Positions 36,059 to 45,036 of a stretch of DNA of 64,000 nt are shown piece by piece (position 1 is the stretch's first letter; every line of letters starts with the position of its first letter). Location of the stretch: NCBI GenBank assembly GCA_004963905.1, contig SUGL01000018.1, positions 62,001 to 126,000 of the forward strand, written 5' to 3'. A program made the position numbers and the translations under genes. A model generated the notes under the pieces. That model saw only the letters and a program-made list of their open reading frames with translations, ran no database searches and had not been told where the DNA came from. This DNA is from Mesorhizobium sp. Lineage in GTDB: Bacteria > Pseudomonadota > Alphaproteobacteria > Rhizobiales > Rhizobiaceae.

Positions 36059-37297
36059 TCACTTGCAGCCGCCTTGCGCCCACTTCGCCAGCGCCACCTT
36101 GAAGCGGGTTCCGAGCGGATGCTGCAGGCGCAGCACCGAGACATCGTTGGCGGCGAAGTTCTTCGCCTGCTCGCAAAGCCGGGCCTCGTTCCATTGGTGG
36201 CAGCCGTCGCAGTGCTTGCCTTCCCAGACCGACTTGTCGAGACCCTCCACCGGACTGAACAGCGGCTTGCCCCTGATCAGCTGGGCGATGCTCTTGCCGT
36301 CGATGGCCGGGTCGCCGAACTTGATCGGATGATCGAAAAGGATCGGTTCGTCCGTCGCCAGTTTCGGGATCTTCTGGCGCAAGACGTTGAGCGCCAGTTG
36401 ATCGTCGGTCTGGCCCGGCGCGGCTCCGGTGTTGCGCGTATCGGAACCGCCTTCGGCCTTCGGGGCGCTCGCTTCGCCAACGATCAGCGGCGCATTGAGA
36501 TCGACCTTGTGCAGGACGACCTCGGTGGTTAGCGAGACGTTGAGCCAAGGGCGCTGCTTGCCGGCCGTCGCCTTGAAGACGTCGCTGGTCACCCTGTTCA
36601 TCGCCTCGGTGATGGAGACGTTGGATTCGCCGATATGCTGGATCAACGCCGCGGTGAAGGGCGAGTGCTCGCCCGATCCGTCAAAGGCAAGCTGGTTCGG
36701 GCTGGCGGCGAAGGCGACGAGCGTGCCGGCGCCGCCATTCTCGATCGGGATTTCGGCAAGGCCGCTGGCCGCGCCCTTGACGCCGGCGGTCTTGGCCAGC
36801 ACCTCGGCCAGCGGGTTGTCGCGGCAGGCATCCAGGAACACCAGCCTGATGCTGGTCTCGCGCGACATCTGGCGCAGGACGAAATCGACCGACACGGCCT
36901 CGAAATCGAGCGAGGTTTCGTCCTCCAGCGCGGCATCGACCGGCAGCAGGTAGTTCTTGCCCGCGACCTGCAGGCCATGGCCGGCATAGAAGAAGAGCGC
37001 GATGTCGGCGCCGCGCACCTGCTTGGCAAACTGAGCGACGGTGGTCTGCGTCTGTTGTTTGCTGAGGTCGTAGCCGGAAACCACCTCGAAGCCCAGGTCC
37101 TGCAGGCGCGCGGCCACGGCCTGGGCGTCGCGCACCGGGTTGGTGAGCGGCGCCGCGTGCTGATACTGCGAGTTGCCGAGCACCAGCGCGACGCGGCGTT
37201 CGGCGCTGGCGGCGGTCAAAGTCAGGAACACGGCAAGCACGGCGATCCCGACGGTGCGAAACAGGCGGCCGCAGCGGGCGATCCGATCGGGGCTCAC
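36059..37297 (-). CDS. Secreted caspase-like (C14) protein with C-terminal CxxCH motif
   Basis: 412 residues from GTG 37297. Hydrophobic signal segment (about 14-31) then a caspase-fold domain opening RRVALVLGNSQYQHA, with the catalytic pair H107 (FYAGHG) and C158 (LDACRDNP). A second region (about 290-412) ends with C363-D-G-C-H367, a c-type haem binding pattern, and three more Cys. Secreted caspase-like proteins of this type are common in rhizobia with no proven role. The combination with a CxxCH tail is unusual. It starts 9 bases after the YceI-OmpA stop, in one operon. An upstream ATG would run into that gene. Confidence 0.8.
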   Translation of the reverse strand: MSPDRIARCGRLFRTVGIAVLAVFLTLTAASAERRVALVLGNSQYQHAAPLTNPVRDAQAVAARLQDLGFEVVSGYDLSKQQTQTTVAQFAKQVRGADIALFFYAGHGLQVAGKNYLLPVDAALEDETSLDFEAVSVDFVLRQMSRETSIRLVFLDACRDNPLAEVLAKTAGVKGAASGLAEIPIENGGAGTLVAFAASPNQLAFDGSGEHSPFTAALIQHIGESNVSITEAMNRVTSDVFKATAGKQRPWLNVSLTTEVVLHKVDLNAPLIVGEASAPKAEGGSDTRNTGAAPGQTDDQLALNVLRQKIPKLATDEPILFDHPIKFGDPAIDGKSIAQLIRGKPLFSPVEGLDKSVWEGKHCDGCHQWNEARLCEQAKNFAANDVSVLRLQHPLGTRFKVALAKWAQGGCK

Positions 37298-37305
37298 CCG
37301 CGACC

Positions 37306-38412
37306 TCAGTTCGCGAGCTTGGTGGCGGAGAACTCGATCCGCCGGTTGAGCGCCTTGTTCTTGGGCGTATCGTTGGCGGCGACAGGCCGTTCCTCGCCAT
37401 AGCCGGCGGCGCTGATCTGGTTGCGCGGCACGCCGTCGGCGACCAGCGCGTCGGCCACCGCCTGGGCCCTGCGCTCGGAGAGCGCCTTGTTGGCCTCGGG
37501 CGATCCGTCGGAATCGGTGTGGCCCGAAACCTCGACCTTGAGGGCCGGGCATTTGCCGACGACGCCTTCGACCTCCGCCAGCAGCGGGCGGCTCTTGGCA
37601 TCCAGCCTTGCGCTCGCCTGCCGGAAGTAGATGGCGCCGGTGCGCGACAGCACGGCAAACCTGTTCAAGCACTCCTCGTCGCTGAAATTCGATTTGGCGG
37701 CATCGGTGGCGACCGGCCCGACGTCGGCGGCACTTGCCGCGACGGTCTGGACCGCGGCCGGCTTGCTGCCATCGGCGGTGAAGACGAAATCGAAGGAGAC
37801 CGACGCGGTCGGCACGATGTTGGTCACATTGGCCGCCTGCTGCAGCTTGTCGACGTTGGGAAGCAGGCCGAAATCCTCGACATGGACCGCGACTGGCGCT
37901 TCCGAAGCGACGGAGACCTGGGTGTCGCTGATCATGGTGACGACGATGCTGGCCTGAAGGTCCTTGTCGACACCATGCAGGTTGAGACGGAAGGGCAAGG
38001 TCGCCTTGATCCTGCGTTTTGTAGGCAAGTCGGCGAATGCGGCAGGATCCACCTTCGCCGTCAGTTCGGCGGTCGGGTACTTGAAGGTCTCGAAGAACAG
38101 GAAGCGCATGCGGACATTGCGGAGGTCGACGCCGGTATCGACCGAATTGAGGTCGAAACTGATCTTGGCATCACCGGCCGAGCTCAGCGTGCCGGTGATG
38201 TTCCTGATCTTGTTGGTCTCGACGATCGTGTTCTTCTTGACCGACTGATAGGTGAGCACCGAAGCGGAGGGATCGAGCGTCCAGTTCGGCGCAGCGTTGG
38301 CGGCTGGCGGTTCGAACAGCAGCAAAGCGAACAGCGCGGCGACGATGAAACCCGCGGCCCGCGCGGCGGTTTGCAACCGCATAGTCCGCCAGAATGCGAC
38401 GACTTCGACCAT
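37306..38412 (-). CDS. YceI-domain protein fused to OmpA domain
   Basis: 368 residues. Signal/anchor (about 11-40), a YceI-type lipocalin-like domain (about 43-225: WTLDPSASVLTYQSVKKNT, INITGT-like turn, FRLNLHGV) that in other members binds polyisoprenoid lipids, then an OmpA domain (about 255-368) with VEVSGHTDSDGSPEANKALS and NRRIEFSA. It could link a lipid ligand to the cell wall. ATG 38412 has GGGGGGCG shortly upstream on its strand; longer frames upstream lack family similarity. Second gene of the minus-strand group with the two caspase-like genes. Confidence 0.8.
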   Translation of the reverse strand: MVEVVAFWRTMRLQTAARAAGFIVAALFALLLFEPPAANAAPNWTLDPSASVLTYQSVKKNTIVETNKIRNITGTLSSAGDAKISFDLNSVDTGVDLRNVRMRFLFFETFKYPTAELTAKVDPAAFADLPTKRRIKATLPFRLNLHGVDKDLQASIVVTMISDTQVSVASEAPVAVHVEDFGLLPNVDKLQQAANVTNIVPTASVSFDFVFTADGSKPAAVQTVAASAADVGPVATDAAKSNFSDEECLNRFAVLSRTGAIYFRQASARLDAKSRPLLAEVEGVVGKCPALKVEVSGHTDSDGSPEANKALSERRAQAVADALVADGVPRNQISAAGYGEERPVAANDTPKNKALNRRIEFSATKLAN

Positions 38413-38575
38413 GGAACGCCCCCCAAGGACAACCCTATATCGATACCGGCACGTAGGAGTAGCATAGAGCAGTTGCCGTTGCTTGGCGAGCGGTTCGAGC
38501 GCCTTCAGCAAGGTAGAAAATGCCTTCACATGATCCCATAGGTTTGGCTGCGACAGTAAGTAGGCTTGTTTGACG

Positions 38576-38890
38576 TCAGCCTCCTCCCCAGTTTCCTCCG
38601 CCGCCGCCACTTCCGCCGCTGCTGCCTCCGGCCCCGCCCCCTCCGCCCAAGGGCGTAATGACAGGCGCGGTTTCGTTCTGAACGGGTTTGATCAGTTTCT
38701 TGGCGGTGACCTTCTTCTGCTTGATGACCTTTGGCGTCGTCGTCGTGCGAACGACCTTCGCCTGAGGTTTCGCCACCACCGGCGCCGGCTCCGGTTTGGG
38801 CGGCAGCAAGGACGTACAGCCCATGAGCGCCGCCAAAACGGTGGAAAGAGTTATCCCAACGATTGCCTGCTTCAATGCCCTGCCCACCAT
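38576..38890 (-). CDS. Small glycine-rich lipoprotein
   Basis: 104 residues. Signal peptide with lipobox ALMGC and Cys25 as lipidation site, then a Pro/Lys/Thr-rich stretch (KPEPAPVVAKPQAKVV, TTPKVIKQKKVTAKK) and a glycine-rich end (GGGGGNWGGG). The middle is basic enough to bind cell wall or acidic partners. No family recognised. It lies 14 bases after the Sel1-caspase gene on the same strand, so probably in its operon. Confidence 0.6.
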   Translation of the reverse strand: MVGRALKQAIVGITLSTVLAALMGCTSLLPPKPEPAPVVAKPQAKVVRTTTTPKVIKQKKVTAKKLIKPVQNETAPVITPLGGGGGAGGSSGGSGGGGGNWGGG

Positions 38891-38904
38891 TGCCTCCCTG
38901 TTGA

Positions 38905-41454
38905 TCAGAACAAGTCCCGGCGCGGGTTGGCTTGTTCCCAGACCGCCCTGGCCGTCTTGACCAGTTGATCATCCAATGAGCCTTCCGCCGGTATCTTTGA
39001 CTTGAGTTGCCCACGCATCTGTTTCAGAGCCGCTGTCTTCGCCTTGGCCCCAAATTTCGCCAGCGTCGCCTTTGCGTCCGGAATTTCGTTGCGAAAATCG
39101 AGCGCCGCCGCGAATGCAAGGAAGCGCACGGCAGTGGCTTGGTTGGCTTGGTCGCCCTTCTGCATTTCAAGAACGGCGCGATCATAAGCACCAAATTGAT
39201 CGCCTCGCGCGGTTCCCAACTCGAACAGCCTTTGCGCTTCGTCGAGGTTCTGCATCACCCCAACGCCGTCCCTGTACATACGTGCAAGACTGGCAGGGGC
39301 ATAGGGCTGGCCCAGATCAATCGCCTTCTGGAAAAGCGCTTGCGCCTGTTTCGGATCCTTCTCGACACCGCGTCCGGAAAGGTAGTTGCGACCGAGAAGG
39401 TTCATCGAATACATGTCCTGCCGCTCGACGCCCGCCCTGAGGAAAGCAACGGCGCGAGCCGTGTCGGCGGGCACACCGTTGCTGCCTTCCGCAAAGATCC
39501 CTGCGAGTGCGTTCATGGCGTAGGTGTGCCCCATCGCCGCTGCCTTGAGCATCAGATCCAGGCCCTTGCCCGTGTCGCGCTCGACGCCGTTGCCTGTGAA
39601 TAGGATGCGCCCCCACGCCGTCATCCCGTAGGGATCACCCTTGTCCGACGCAGCTTTGTACAAGGTGTTGGCCTGGGATCGGTCGACAGTCGTCCCAGTT
39701 CCGGTGAAATACATATACCCAAGCTCGAAAACGGCGCGGACGTGGCCCCTGTCCGCGGCCTCCTGGATTGCCTTCCTGGCCTCGTCGACCTTGCCGACCG
39801 CAAGCAGCGCACGTCCGAGCTCGTAGCGGAAGCGGGCGACGTCCGGATAGGCTTTCACCGCCGCCCGGCAGACGTCCACCGCGTTGCTGCTGATTTCGTT
39901 CGGCAGCAGGCCGGGGACGACACCCTGCAGGTCGAGCGGCTCGCCGGCTTCCCTGTCGCAAGGCTCGACGCTCGGCGACAGCTTCATCGTCGTCGGCTTG
40001 GGCGACGCGTTGCCGGCCCTGATTTCGAGGCCGACTATCAATGGCTTGTCGACGCCGATCTGCGGTTCGTAGCGCAAATGGTCGACTTCATCGGCCATCA
40101 GGCTGGAATCCGGCGACAGCGTCCGGTCCGGCAGCGACAGCGTTCCGGTTGCCGGATAGCTCGCCACCTTCAGGCTGACAGCGGGGTCCTTGGTCGGGAA
40201 ATCCAGCTTCAGCGGCACCGGGCCGACGCCGACCGGGACGCTGATGTCGCGCTTCTCGATCGCCTCGGCGGCGCCGGTGATGTGGATGCCGCGCTCCAGC
40301 ACCTGTTGCTTCTGCTCGGCCTCGAGCGAAGCAACGAGTTGCTGTCCCGCGGCGCCCTCGCCGTTCTTCACCCGGAAGACCAATATGCCCTGGGATTCAC
40401 CGCCCCAATTGTCGCGCATGGCGTAGGCCAGCATGTCGACCTCTTCCTGCGCGCCCGTGCCCTTTGGCACGTCCATCGCAAGGCGCGGCAGGTCCTTGCC
40501 GGCGATGGGCTCGCCGGTGGCGACAGGCTTGCCGTCCAGCATAAGACGCCCAAGCGCCGGCGGCCTCTCGATGCTGACGGTGACGGCGCCGCCGTCGACA
40601 TCGACCGGCTCCGGCAGGTCCAGCGCGACAGGGCCGACGCCCGACGGCACGACTTTTTCCAGCACCGGCGGCAATGCCGGGCGGCTGGCACGGCGCATCA
40701 GCACCACCTCGTCGATCAGCGAGGAGTTCTCCCAGGGAACTTGCTTGCCCTCGGTGGCCTCGACCACGTCGCGGCGCACGGCCGCCATCACCGCGCGTAT
40801 CTCCTGGTTCGGCGCCAGCGCTCGGCGGGAAAAGGCGGACGAGAAGGGACTGAGGTCGCCCGTGCCGTCAAAGGCAACCGCCCCGGGCTCGGTGGCGAAG
40901 GCAATCAACGTGTTCAGGGAGCTCTTCACCTGCGCAAGACCGGTGCCGCCCGCCGCGATCAGCTGGTCGCGCAGCCAATAGTCCTTGCGTGGAAACGGAT
41001 TGTTGCGGCAGGCATCAAGGATGATCACCTGGATCTTCGACTTCGAGCGCAATTGCTCCAGCACATCGTCGAGCTTGATGGCCTGGACCTCGATATCGGC
41101 GGCGGCCTTGAGCGAGGCATCTACGGGTATGAGAAAATTCTCGCCGCCGATCTGAAAGCCGTGGCCGGAATAATAGACGACGGCGAGATCGGCGCCGTCC
41201 GCCGCGGCAAGATAGTTGCGGAACTGCTCCTCGAACTGAAGCTTGGTGAGATCCTTGGCGACGAACACGTCGAAGCCGGCAAGACGGAACGTGTTCGACA
41301 CGTCCTCGGCATCCTTGTCCGGGTTCTTGAGGGCCGGGATGTCGCGGTATTCGGAATTGCCGATCACAAAGGCAACCCTGCGATCGGCGTGAGCATCGAG
41401 CGTCGCGAAGCCCACGAGGATCAAGGCTGCAAGGAACGCGCAGCATCGCAGCAT
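38905..41454 (-). CDS. Secreted caspase-like (C14) protein with Sel1 repeats
   Basis: 849 residues. Signal peptide 1-23 (cleavage after DAHA), caspase-fold domain (about 25-245) opening RRVAFVIGNSEYRDIP with H98 (YYSGHG) and C149 (LDACRNNP) in place. A middle region (about 265-500) has two related beta-rich segments beginning VGPVALDLPEPV and VGPVPLKLDFPT, and a TPR/Sel1-type region (about 540-790) follows with repeats such as GYMYFTGTGTTVDRS and GRNYLSGRGVEKDPK. The Sel1 part likely recruits a partner. First gene of the minus-strand envelope group; the 258 bases before it should carry its promoter. Confidence 0.83.
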   Translation of the reverse strand: MLRCCAFLAALILVGFATLDAHADRRVAFVIGNSEYRDIPALKNPDKDAEDVSNTFRLAGFDVFVAKDLTKLQFEEQFRNYLAAADGADLAVVYYSGHGFQIGGENFLIPVDASLKAAADIEVQAIKLDDVLEQLRSKSKIQVIILDACRNNPFPRKDYWLRDQLIAAGGTGLAQVKSSLNTLIAFATEPGAVAFDGTGDLSPFSSAFSRRALAPNQEIRAVMAAVRRDVVEATEGKQVPWENSSLIDEVVLMRRASRPALPPVLEKVVPSGVGPVALDLPEPVDVDGGAVTVSIERPPALGRLMLDGKPVATGEPIAGKDLPRLAMDVPKGTGAQEEVDMLAYAMRDNWGGESQGILVFRVKNGEGAAGQQLVASLEAEQKQQVLERGIHITGAAEAIEKRDISVPVGVGPVPLKLDFPTKDPAVSLKVASYPATGTLSLPDRTLSPDSSLMADEVDHLRYEPQIGVDKPLIVGLEIRAGNASPKPTTMKLSPSVEPCDREAGEPLDLQGVVPGLLPNEISSNAVDVCRAAVKAYPDVARFRYELGRALLAVGKVDEARKAIQEAADRGHVRAVFELGYMYFTGTGTTVDRSQANTLYKAASDKGDPYGMTAWGRILFTGNGVERDTGKGLDLMLKAAAMGHTYAMNALAGIFAEGSNGVPADTARAVAFLRAGVERQDMYSMNLLGRNYLSGRGVEKDPKQAQALFQKAIDLGQPYAPASLARMYRDGVGVMQNLDEAQRLFELGTARGDQFGAYDRAVLEMQKGDQANQATAVRFLAFAAALDFRNEIPDAKATLAKFGAKAKTAALKQMRGQLKSKIPAEGSLDDQLVKTARAVWEQANPRRDLF

Positions 41455-41649
41455 GGCAAATCCTTAACTGCTATGACCTGTCGGCCACAGCAATGCAGCT
41501 TGCGGCGTCGAGGTCTGTTAAAGAGTTCACAATCTGCCGGGACCGGAGCAGACCGCATGCATAACGACGGCAAGCATGCGCCTCATCCAATCAAGTTCTA
41601 AAATACTCCAGAGGCATAGGCGCTGCAATGAGCCTGCGGATCGCAACTT

Positions 41650-41673
41650 GCCGGATGCGCTTTGTCATCCGGC
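41650..41673 (-). terminator. Hairpin downstream of fghA
   Basis: Perfect 8-pair stem GCCGGATG / CATCCGGC with 8-base loop, 40 bases past the fghA stop. No T-run follows, so it is at best a weak or factor-assisted terminator. Confidence 0.4.
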
Positions 41674-41712
41674 CTCTGCTTGCGCCTGTGCCTGGGAGAT
41701 TGAAACGCGGTT

Positions 41713-42546
41713 CTATCCCAGCCGCGCCGCGTGCCACTTCAGGTGGTCGTCCATAAAGGTCGAGATGAAGTTGTAGGAATGGTCGTAGCCTTCCTGCATG
41801 CGCAGCGTCAGCGCGATGCCCGCCGTCTTGCAGGCCTCCTCGAGCAGCCACGGACGCAGGCCGTCCTGGAGGAAGCCGTCGGCGGTGCCCTGGTCGACCA
41901 GCAATTCACCATAACGATGGCCGTCCTCGATCAGCAGCGTGGCATCGTTGGCGCGCCAGCTCTTTTCGTCCGGCCCGAGATATTTTTCGAGCGCCGGCCG
42001 CGACCAGCCCGCCGTCGTCGGCTGCACGATCGGCGCGAAGGCCGAGCAGCTCCTGAACCGCCCGGGGTTCTTCAGCGCGATCGTCAGCGCGCCGTGGCCG
42101 CCCATCGAATGGCCGAAGATGGACTGGCGCGACATGTCGACGGGGAAATTGGCGCCGACGAGCGCCGGCAGTTCCTCGGTGACGTAGGAATACATGCGGT
42201 AGTTTCTCGCATAAGGCGCCTGGGTGGCGTCGACGTAGAAGCCGGCGCCGCAGCCGAACTGCCAATTGTCCTTTTCGTCCGGAACATCGGGGCCGCGCGG
42301 GCTGGTGTCGGGGCATACGATGACGAGGCCCAGCTCGGCCGCCAGGCGCCGGTATTCGCCCTTGTCCATGACATTGGCATGGGTGCAGGTGAGGCCCGAC
42401 AGATACCAGAGCACCGGCAACGGGTTGTCCTTGGCCTGAGGCGGCACGAAGACGGCAAAGGTCATGTCGCAAGCGCAGACCTCGGAGGCGTGCGAGTAGA
42501 CGCCCTGGATGCCGCCATGCGATTTGGAGGTGGAAAGGACGTTCAT
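41713..42546 (-). CDS. fghA: S-formylglutathione hydrolase
   Basis: 277-residue esterase D family enzyme that hydrolyses S-formylglutathione to glutathione and formate in formaldehyde detoxification. Seen: LPVLWYLSGLTCTHANVM, CPDTSPRG, nucleophile elbow GHSMGGHG (S147), D223 and H256 (YDHSYNF). Length is exactly that of the family. ATG 42546 chosen by family start; the frame continues upstream without similarity. The usual partner, glutathione-dependent formaldehyde dehydrogenase, is not in the window. Confidence 0.95.
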   Translation of the reverse strand: MNVLSTSKSHGGIQGVYSHASEVCACDMTFAVFVPPQAKDNPLPVLWYLSGLTCTHANVMDKGEYRRLAAELGLVIVCPDTSPRGPDVPDEKDNWQFGCGAGFYVDATQAPYARNYRMYSYVTEELPALVGANFPVDMSRQSIFGHSMGGHGALTIALKNPGRFRSCSAFAPIVQPTTAGWSRPALEKYLGPDEKSWRANDATLLIEDGHRYGELLVDQGTADGFLQDGLRPWLLEEACKTAGIALTLRMQEGYDHSYNFISTFMDDHLKWHAARLG

Positions 42547-42754
42547 CGGTTCTGCCTTTCTCGTCAGGGGATGTCGGGTCCGGCATAGCCGCCGAACCTC
42601 GCGCCCGCAACCTTGCGCCGCGCAAAACCGTGCCGAGTCGTTCGTCGAGTGCTGCCATGACCGCGCTGGCGGCTCGGATACGGCCGCGCCGACGCCGCCG
42701 CGGCCCGCAGGCTGCTTTGCGCGCGATGACGGCATCGCGACAGTGCCGGCATCG

Positions 42755-45034
42755 TCAAGCGATAAGCTGGTCGATCCTGATCGGCAGATCGCGGATGCGC
42801 TTGCCCGTCGCATGGTAGACCGCGCTGGCAACGGCGGCAGCCGTGCCGACATTGCCCAGTTCGCCCAGGCCCTTGACACCGGCCGGATTGACGGCGTGGT
42901 CCACCTCCGGGACCAGGATCACCTGCAGATCCCTGATGTCGGCGTTGACCGGCACGAGGTAATCCTGCAGGTCGCGGTTGACGTAACGGGCATAGCGCCT
43001 GTCGACCTCGGTCGCCTCATGCAGCGCCTGGCCGATGCCCCAAATCATGCCGCCCATCAGCTGGCTGCGCGCGGTACGCGTGTTCATGATGCGGCCGGCC
43101 GCGAAGGCGCCGACGATGCGCGGCACGCGGATTTCCCTGGTGTAGCTGTTGATGCGGACTTCGACGAACTCCGCGCCGAAGGCGTATTTCACCGAATCCT
43201 CATCGTGCTCGCCGCCATGGAATTCCGGCAGGCCGGCATAGAGCTTCTTCAGCGCCCCCGGCGTCGCGCCCTTGGGCGCGAACTCGGCATATTCGTCGAT
43301 CGCGCCGACCTGCATGATCTTGAAGACATCCTCGATCTTCGCCGAGGCGCCGCCCTTCGCAACGATCTTCCCAGCAGCGAAATCCAGTTCCTCGTTGTGG
43401 GAACCGGCAAGCGGAGCGCCTTCGTCTGTCGCCGCCGCGGCAAGCTTCGCCCGGATCGCATCGCAGGCCTTGAGCACCGCCGAGCAGACGCTCGCGGTGG
43501 AAATCGAGCCGCCCGACACCGGGGCCGGAGGCAGGCTGCTGTCGCCCATTTCGACACTCACCTTGCCGATCGGCATGCCAAGACGTTCCGAAGCCATCTG
43601 GGCGGCCACGGTGCGGACGCCGGTGCCGATCTCGTGCGAGCCGCACTGCACCCTGACATCGCCGTCGGACGTCAAGCGCACACGCGCGGCACATGGCGCC
43701 GCGGCGGTTGGATAGATGGCCGTGGCACAGCCCATGCCGACCAGCCAGTCGCCATCGCGCATCGCGCCGACCTTGGGATCCCGCTTCGCCCAGCCGAAGG
43801 CGTCGGCCGCCTGTTCGTAGCACTGGATCAGCGAGCGGCTGGAGAAGGGCTTCTTGCCGATTGGCTCCACCTTCGGTTCATTGATGCGGCGGAACTCGAC
43901 CGGGTCCATGCCGAGCGCCACCGCCATCTCGTCCATGGCGTTTTCAAGCGCGTAGACGTAAGGCGTCTCCGGCGGCGAGCGCATGTAACCCGGTGTGTTG
44001 CGGTCGGCCTCGACCAGCGACACATGGGTCAGCACCGAGCCATAATCATACATGCGGCCGGTAGCCGACGTGCCGGCGACGACATAGGCGTCCGGACGCG
44101 ACGTGACCTCCCAGCCTTCATGCGCGAAGGCGGTGATGCGTCCGTCCCTGCCTGCCCCGATCCGGATGCGATGGCGGGTTTCGGCACGGTAGGTCTGGGT
44201 GCCGAAGGCCTGCATGCGGCTCGTCACGCAACGCACGGGCCGGCCGAGACGCTTGGCGGCAACGGCGACGATCGCGGTGCGTGACGTCATCGGCCCTTTC
44301 GAGCCGAACGCCCCGCCGATGAAGGGACTGAGGATGCGCACATTCGCAGGATCGATCTTCAGCTGCCGCGCAAGCTCGGACTTCCAGCCGGTGACGTTCT
44401 GCGACGGCTCATGGACGATGAGCTGATCGCCCTGCCAGAGCGCCGTTGTCGAGAACAGCTCGATCGGATTGTGATGCTGGGTCGGCGTCGAATAGCGCGC
44501 GTCGATCTTGACCGGAGCCGCCGCATAGGCGGCGTCGAAATCGCCGGCCTTCACATCCTCCTTGTGCATCGGGTTCTTTCCGGCAGCATCAACAGTCTTC
44601 GTGCCCGGACTGTCGAAGCTCGCGGTCGGCTTTTCCTCCTCATACTCGGCGTGGATCAATTGCGCCGCCTCTTCCGCCGCCTCGAATGTCTCGGCGACGG
44701 CCAAGGCGATGATCTGCCCATCGTGGAAGATCGTGCGGTCATGCAGCGGTCCGATCGAGGTTGCGCTGCCATTGCCGAACTTCGGCCTGTCGACCTTATC
44801 CATGTCGCCGTATGTCACGATATCGAGCAGGCCCGGGACCGCACGAGCCTCATCGAGATGAAGCTTGGCCACCTTGCCCTTGGCGATGCTGCTCGTTGCA
44901 AGCGCGCCATAGGCGATGTTGGCCGCCGGCAAATCAGCCGGATAGCCGGCCTGCCCGGTGACTTTCAGCCTCGCATCGATGCGTGGCAGCGGTTCGCCCA
45001 TATTCTCCTTGGGCCTTGGAGCGGCTGCGTCCAT
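42755..45034 (-). CDS. paoC: Molybdopterin-binding subunit of PaoABC-type aldehyde oxidoreductase
   Basis: 759-residue xanthine-oxidase-family large subunit of the PaoC (YagR) type. Seen: LPRIDARLKVTGQAGYPAD, the molybdopterin loops FIGGAFGSKG and CGSHEIGTGVRTV, and the C-terminal KGLGELGN with the active-site Glu725. It oxidises aldehydes with the Mo cofactor. ATG 45034 lies 3 bases after the stop of the FAD subunit gene, so it is translated in the same operon. The maturation chaperone gene paoD is not seen nearby. Intact itself, but depends on a damaged paoB gene. Confidence 0.9.
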   Translation of the reverse strand: MDAAAPRPKENMGEPLPRIDARLKVTGQAGYPADLPAANIAYGALATSSIAKGKVAKLHLDEARAVPGLLDIVTYGDMDKVDRPKFGNGSATSIGPLHDRTIFHDGQIIALAVAETFEAAEEAAQLIHAEYEEEKPTASFDSPGTKTVDAAGKNPMHKEDVKAGDFDAAYAAAPVKIDARYSTPTQHHNPIELFSTTALWQGDQLIVHEPSQNVTGWKSELARQLKIDPANVRILSPFIGGAFGSKGPMTSRTAIVAVAAKRLGRPVRCVTSRMQAFGTQTYRAETRHRIRIGAGRDGRITAFAHEGWEVTSRPDAYVVAGTSATGRMYDYGSVLTHVSLVEADRNTPGYMRSPPETPYVYALENAMDEMAVALGMDPVEFRRINEPKVEPIGKKPFSSRSLIQCYEQAADAFGWAKRDPKVGAMRDGDWLVGMGCATAIYPTAAAPCAARVRLTSDGDVRVQCGSHEIGTGVRTVAAQMASERLGMPIGKVSVEMGDSSLPPAPVSGGSISTASVCSAVLKACDAIRAKLAAAATDEGAPLAGSHNEELDFAAGKIVAKGGASAKIEDVFKIMQVGAIDEYAEFAPKGATPGALKKLYAGLPEFHGGEHDEDSVKYAFGAEFVEVRINSYTREIRVPRIVGAFAAGRIMNTRTARSQLMGGMIWGIGQALHEATEVDRRYARYVNRDLQDYLVPVNADIRDLQVILVPEVDHAVNPAGVKGLGELGNVGTAAAVASAVYHATGKRIRDLPIRIDQLIA

Positions 45035-45036
45035 GG

